From Acephala macrosclerotiorum (lineage: Eukaryota; Ascomycota; Leotiomycetes; Helotiales; Mollisiaceae), in NCBI GenBank assembly GCA_014904845.1, contig MU119707.1:1-25259 (forward strand): a stretch of 25,259 nt of DNA, in the 5' to 3' direction. The notes beneath the pieces were generated by a model. The model saw nothing but the letters and a program-made list of their open reading frames with translations, did no database searches and was not told the origin of the DNA. Of the stretch, positions 20,501-25,259 are shown piece by piece; position 1 is the stretch's first letter; every line of letters begins with the position of its first letter. The position numbers and the translations under genes are program-made.

Positions 20501-22072
20501 ATTATTATTATTTCAAGTGATTTATTCGTAGTTTTTCGTAAAAAAAAAATTGATAAACTAATCGCAAAAAAAGTTTTTAAATTAATTTTTAATAATTCGA
20601 AAAAAATTAATAATTAATAAATTTTCGATTTAAAACTAGTAAATAAGATCAAAAATATGAAAACGGTAATTCTATACGAGAAATTTTATTTTATAATTCA
20701 AATATTTAATAATAAAAACAAAAAAACAATATTAATTCAATTTTCGATTATTTAATGCGTTAATCAACGAATTATTATCACTTTAATTTTATTTTTTAAA
20801 TTCAAAAAAATTAATTTTTATTTAAAAAATATTATTTAAATATACGTATAATTAATAATTTTATTAATACATATTATTTTCATTAGATTTTTGAAAAAAA
20901 TAACGAATAAATTTTTATTAAACGTCGTTTTTAAAATAATTAAATTTTTTTACGAAATTTTAAAAATAAAAATATATTAGTATAAAACGTATAATATTTA
21001 TTATAAAAATAAATTTTTAATAGAATTTTCAATTTTCGATTTTTATTTATTTATTACGAAAAATAATTATATTTTATTCGAGATAATTAATATATAAATC
21101 GATAATACGCTTATTTTGAAAAATTAAATTTTTATAGAATTAAAGAATTTTAAATTGTAAAAAATCAAATTACTAATTAAATTTATAAAATTTTTTACGT
21201 TGAATATTTTTTTATTGTTTAATAAATACAAATTAATAATAAATAAAATCGGAAATGAAATTGTATTTTCGTAAAAAAAGTAAAATAAGCGTTTAAATTT
21301 AATTAATTCGAAATTAGATTTTTACAAATAAATATACTTCGAGTAACGTACTCGAAAAATATATATTAATTTTATTTGTCAATCGAAAACTACATACAAT
21401 ATATCGATAGTAGTTCAATATTAATATTTCGAAAAAAAGTAAATTGTAAGATTAAATAAGCAATTACAATAATAAATAGATAATCTCGATTATAAATTTC
21501 GATTTTTTTGTTTAAATTTATATTCAATGAAATTCTTCGTTTTTATAGACAATTTCTTTACTATAAATAAAAATTTCAATTCGTAAATCAAATATATCGT
21601 CGTTTTTAGTAATAAAACTTATAGCGATAAATAATTCGATTTACGAAACAATTTACTCTATTAAAATTCAATAAAATACAAAAGAATTACTCGTATTATT
21701 TTAATTTTTGAATTATATACAATAATAATAAAAATCGATATAAGAATCTCGATTTTTATTATTTTTGATTTTATTATAAAACGATTCGAATTAAATTTAA
21801 TTCTCGTAATTATTTGTATTGATTTTTTTTTTTTTTACGAGTATATAATCAAACTCGATATTACTAAAAAGAAACGTTTTATAATCGATATTATAATTAT
21901 TAAATAATCGTATAAACACAGAGAATTCTCGAAGATTCGATAAATTGTTAAAAATAGTAATTCAATTAATACTATAATTAAATCCAATATTAATAAAGTA
22001 TTTAAATCGCTCGTTAATATTAATCGTTTTAATGTCAAAATACAAAAATAAATACAACGTTTCGAAGTTTAA
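17560..22072 (+). pseudogene. gag-pol remnant of copia element D (full length)
   Basis: The polyprotein carried all functions for reverse transcription and integration. One phase (codons starting at 17702, 19061, 19394, 19817, 20483, 21101 and 21887) holds from Gag to the end with many TAA/TAG/TGA but no net shift. The Gag core starts at about 17,696 (FNFDRELNIFMKIYNN). The protease region is near 18,840-19,130. The integrase zinc domain is at 19,172-19,375, open for 63 codons and ending in a mutated CxxC. The integrase core is at 19,395-19,790; all three acidic residues are altered (Asn at 19448, Asn at 19613, Lys at 19694). A VINDIMKSNN-type block lies at 19817. RT runs from 20,483 (DLKLVNKIKN, LIQFSIIQCVNQR), and its catalytic D-D has become D-N at 21101-21106. 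RNase H keeps all four acidic residues (Asp 21548, Glu 21710, Asp 21821, Asp 21887). The frame ends at TAA 22070. An apparent minus-strand frame at 21835-22038 is a shadow of RNase H. Confidence 0.92.
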
Positions 22073-22412
22073 AAATCAATCGACGAAAGTAAAAATAGTA
22101 AAAAAAGCGATTATTAAAAAAAACAATATTAAAAAAAAAAACGTGTAATTATTGTTTTAATGTTTTTAGTGTTTTTCGATATTTTCAATGTTTTCGAGAG
22201 TAGAATTTTCGATTGACTCGAAGATTATAAATATTAAATTTAAAATTTTTTTTTCAAATTTAATTTAATCGATTAAATATTACAATATATAACGACGATT
22301 AATTCACGATCAAATTTCTTTTTAGTATTTGATAATAAAATAGTGCGTTAATAATCGCAATAGTATTTTCTTTTGTATTTAGTTTACGAGTTAAAAAGAA
22401 CGTTTTTTTTCT
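22073..22412 (+). other. 3' untranslated region of element D
   Basis: About 340 bp between the polyprotein end and the purine tract. It is collinear with the same part of element C and has no coding signal of its own. Its sequence keeps more non-CpG G and C than the copy in C. Confidence 0.55.
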
Positions 22413-22429
22413 AAAAAAAAAATTACTAA
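22413..22429 (+). promoter_or_regulatory. Polypurine tract of element D
   Basis: Ten A then TTACTAA, ending at LTR-D2. The same TTACTAA block ends the tract of element A. Confidence 0.6.
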
Positions 22430-22658
22430 TATCGATTTAATTATATGATCGTTTAAACGATCAATTAAATAATTTTAATTATAATTTTTATTGCTTTAAG
22501 TAACGATTGTTCTAGTGTTTACTTTTTAATTTTACGTTTACTTTATTTAATTATATAAAGAAATAAATACTTCTTCTAAGAAAAAGCAAACAAAATTAAA
22601 TTATTGATATTAGATTAAGATTTTAGTATTTCGTAATTTGTTTTTAAACGTTTTAACA
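22430..22658 (+). repeat. LTR-D2 (3' LTR of element D)
   Basis: 229 bp, starting TATCGATTTAATTATATGATCG and ending TTTTAACA, the only LTR end in the window that keeps the original CA. It carries the intact palindrome at 22447-22462. Confidence 0.92.
22447..22462. promoter_or_regulatory. 16-bp perfect palindrome in LTR-D2
   Basis: GATCGTTTAAACGATC reads the same on both strands, 18 bp in from the LTR start. Degraded forms sit at the same place in LTR-D1, LTR-C1 and LTR-C2. A role as regulator site or in element ends is inference. Confidence 0.55.
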
Positions 22659-25259
22659 AAAAATATAATATCGTTTTTAAGAATTTAAAAAAGAATAAAA
22701 ATAATTATTAATATTTTAAAAATATCGAATTTTATTATAGTAATTATTAATTAATAATAAAAAAATAATATTTATTATTTAATTTTAATAAATATTAAAA
22801 TCGTTATAATAAAAAAAATATTAAAAATTATTAATTTTATAAAATAATTTTTTTAAAATTTTTATAAAATATTTAAAAAAACGAATTAATTTGTTTTTGT
22901 TATTAGAAATTTTGTAATATTCGAAATTAATTTCATAGAAATCGATTTCTCGTTATTAATTAAAAAAAAATATATTATTATTATTTTTAAATTATATTTT
23001 AATTTATTTAAATTAATTAATTCGAATAAAAAATATAAAATACTAAATATTAAAATAAAATATTATATTGTTTTTACGTATATAATTCGAAATTTTAATA
23101 ATATTATTATAAATATTGAAAATTTTTAATTATTTATTATTATTAAATAAAATTTTAAATTCGTTGAAATAGCGATTATAAAAATGAAAATTAAATACGA
23201 AATCGAATATAAAATATTTTTTTTTTTATAAATAATATAAATTTTTTTTTAAAATAATTATTTATTATTATAATAAAAATATAAATTAAATATAAAAATA
23301 ATAATTCGTAAAATAATATATTTTAAAACTTTAAAAAATTTAATTTTATTTGTACAATTATAATTGTTTTTTTTTTAAAAATCGTTATATTTGTATATAT
23401 TCTCGAATCGAAAAAATATTAAAAAAAGAATATAACGCGAAAAATTCAATATTAATATTATTAAAAAATAATATAATATTAAAACTCGCGAACGATTTTT
23501 ATATTTTAATAAATTTTTTTTATTTTTAATTTTTTATTAAATATTTTTAATATAATTAAAATAAACGTTATTAATTTAAAAAAAAATACAAATAAAATAA
23601 TATAAAAAATAAAATTATTTTTTTCGATTTTTTATAAAATGTTTTTTTTTAATAAAAAAAAACAAATAAAATTTTAAATAAAAAAATAAAAAAGTATTTT
23701 TTTATAATAATATTATTATTTTTAAATGTAAACGTTAAAAAATATATATTTTAAAAATAATATGAAATACTAATTATTTTATTTTATTAAAAAAAAACGA
23801 AATTGAAAAATTTTCAAGTATAAAAACGAAAAAAAAATTCGAATAAAAAAAATAATTTTATTATTAAAAAATTTCAATTTAAATTTATTTAATATAAATA
23901 TTAATACAATATATAAATTTAAATTTAAAAAAGTATAATTTATCGATTTAATTAACGAAATTAAAAAAATTAATTCGAATAATTTAAAACGTGAAAAATA
24001 TTTTAAAAATATATTAAAAAATATATAAAGTATTTATTATTACGAATTATTTTAATATTAAAAAAATTAAAATTTATTTTTAAATAATTAATATTTTTAT
24101 TTATTAAAAATTAATTATAAAAATTTGAAAAAAAAATATTTAATAAAATAATTTTTAATTATAAAAAAATAATAATATTTAATTAAAATCTTTTTTTTAA
24201 AATTTATAAAAATATTAATTCGTTTATTTATATTAAAATAATTTAATATACAATATAATAAAAAAAGAATTTTTATTATTTTAAAATTTTATTTTCAATT
24301 ATAATAAAAATATTTTAAAAATAATTTAATTACGAAATATTTGAAAAAAATAATAATTTTTATTAGAATTTATAATTTTTAATCGCGAAAAAAATCGTTG
24401 AAATTTATTAATTAATTAATACAATTATAAAAATAAATTCGATTATTTTAAAAAACGTTAATATATTTTTTTTTATAAATAAATTTTTTAAAAAATTTAT
24501 TGAATATTTTTACGTTTTTTTAATAATTTTTTTTTTAAATACAATTAATTTATATTAAACATTTAAAATAAAAATATAATAATTTTTATAATTTTATTAA
24601 AATTTTTATGAATAATAATATCGTTTTAAAAAGTAATTAATTTTGTAATTTAATTCGTTCGAATTATTATAATTATTTTAAAAAACGTATTTTTTAAAAT
24701 CGTAATATTATTTTTAAATAACGTAAAAATTAAAAAATTTTATACGAATTACAATAACGAATTAAAATTTTTAGAGATTTGTTAATTCGTTTTTAAATAT
24801 ATTTAAAATTTGAATAAAACGTTAAATCGAATCGAAAGTATTTAAATTTATATAAAATTTAAATTATAATTTTATTAAAATGAAATAATTATTATTAATT
24901 TCGTTTATAATTTTAAAAAACTTTTTTTTAAAAATACGAAAATTATTACAATTTTAAAATAAAATAAATATAATAATATTTTTAAAATTAAAATTTTTAT
25001 TAAAATTTGTATTTATTATAAAATATAAATTTAATATTTTAATATTATTATCGAATTATTATATTGATTAATTAAAAAAAACGAGTTTTTCGAATAAAAA
25101 AAAAAAAAAAAATTATTATAATATTTTTGTAAAATAAATTTACGACGATTTTAGTATTTTATAAAATTTATTATAATTTTATTAATAAATAAAAAATAAT
25201 TATTTTAAATATTGATATTAATTAATAAAAATATAAAAAAATATTTAATTAATATAATA
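22659..25259. other. Unassigned AT-rich right flank
   Basis: 2.6 kb after element D, beginning with AAAAA (target duplication). It has very long A/T runs, C and G nearly all in CpG and dense stops in every frame. I found no copy of elements A to D, no RNA gene and no frame worth naming. It is probably older RIP-degraded repeat DNA. Confidence 0.5.

Larger units (their letters stand above)
16365..22658 (+). mobile_element. Element D: RIP-mutated full-length Ty1/copia retrotransposon
   Basis: Complete structure of 6,294 bp: 229-bp LTRs at 16365-16593 and 22430-22658, a primer-binding site, a full gag-pol frame and a purine tract. AAAAG precedes the left LTR and AAAAA follows the right one, a 5-bp target duplication differing by one G-to-A change. 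It is less mutated than element C and keeps one reading frame from Gag to RNase H, so it is the best copy for rebuilding the family consensus. It was killed by stop codons and loss of catalytic residues rather than by breaks. Confidence 0.93.

Noticed and set aside
21835..22038. 67-codon minus-strand frame
   Set aside because: It lies antisense to the RNase H region of element D, where the plus-strand phase shows the catalytic residues in order.
9410..22658. Gypsy-type elements
   Set aside because: Integrase comes before RT and the RT and RNase H motifs are of copia type in A and D; C is collinear with D.
9410..22658. CRISPR array or satellite made of the four similar ~229-bp repeats
   Set aside because: They are two LTR pairs separated by about 6 kb of polyprotein remnant, with target duplications.
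1..25259. Mitochondrial, plastid or AT-rich protist DNA
   Set aside because: Paired repeats differ by C/T and G/A transitions with CpG spared, and the elements are fungal-type nuclear retrotransposons; no organelle genes or rRNA were seen.

Overview
This window is a dense, heavily mutated block of retrotransposons, with no host gene, tRNA or rRNA that I can recognise. Base composition is extremely AT-rich. Most surviving C and G sit in CpG, and paired repeats differ almost only by C/T and G/A changes. That is the pattern of repeat-induced point mutation (RIP), a fungal repeat defence. Together with the type of retroelement it points to an AT-rich, gene-poor compartment of a filamentous ascomycete (inference). 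A run of 10 N shows this is a scaffolded nuclear assembly.

Layout. Element A (320-5328, +) is a Ty1/copia retrotransposon with 208-bp LTRs. It holds a gag remnant, then nucleocapsid, protease, integrase and the first part of reverse transcriptase; the rest of the reverse transcriptase and the RNase H are missing. Element B (5329-7946, - strand) abuts A without a single spacer base. It has 196-bp LTRs related to those of A, but its only long degenerate frame matches no retroelement enzyme I can recognise. A 1.46-kb unassigned stretch follows. Elements C (9410-15816, +) and D (16365-22658, +) are two copies of a second copia family with ~229-bp LTRs and 5-bp target duplications. Each carries a full-length gag-protease-integrase-RT-RNase H polyprotein now full of stop codons. 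D stays in one frame over about 4.4 kb; C has picked up small deletions and contains the assembly gap. Short unassigned AT-rich stretches separate and flank the elements, and the last 2.6 kb is unassigned.

How the parts relate. All four elements share a similar sequence just inside the 5' LTR (TTGATTARTAATTG-like, the presumed primer-binding site) and a similar end to the purine-rich tract before the 3' LTR (A-run, then TTACTAA). They therefore belong to one copia lineage. A, C and D were once autonomous or nearly so. B looks like a non-autonomous partner that could have used their enzymes. None can code for a working protein now. I identified the polyproteins by reading the degenerate frames by eye, allowing for C-to-T and G-to-A change, and comparing them with remembered conserved motifs of fungal copia Pol proteins; no database search was run.
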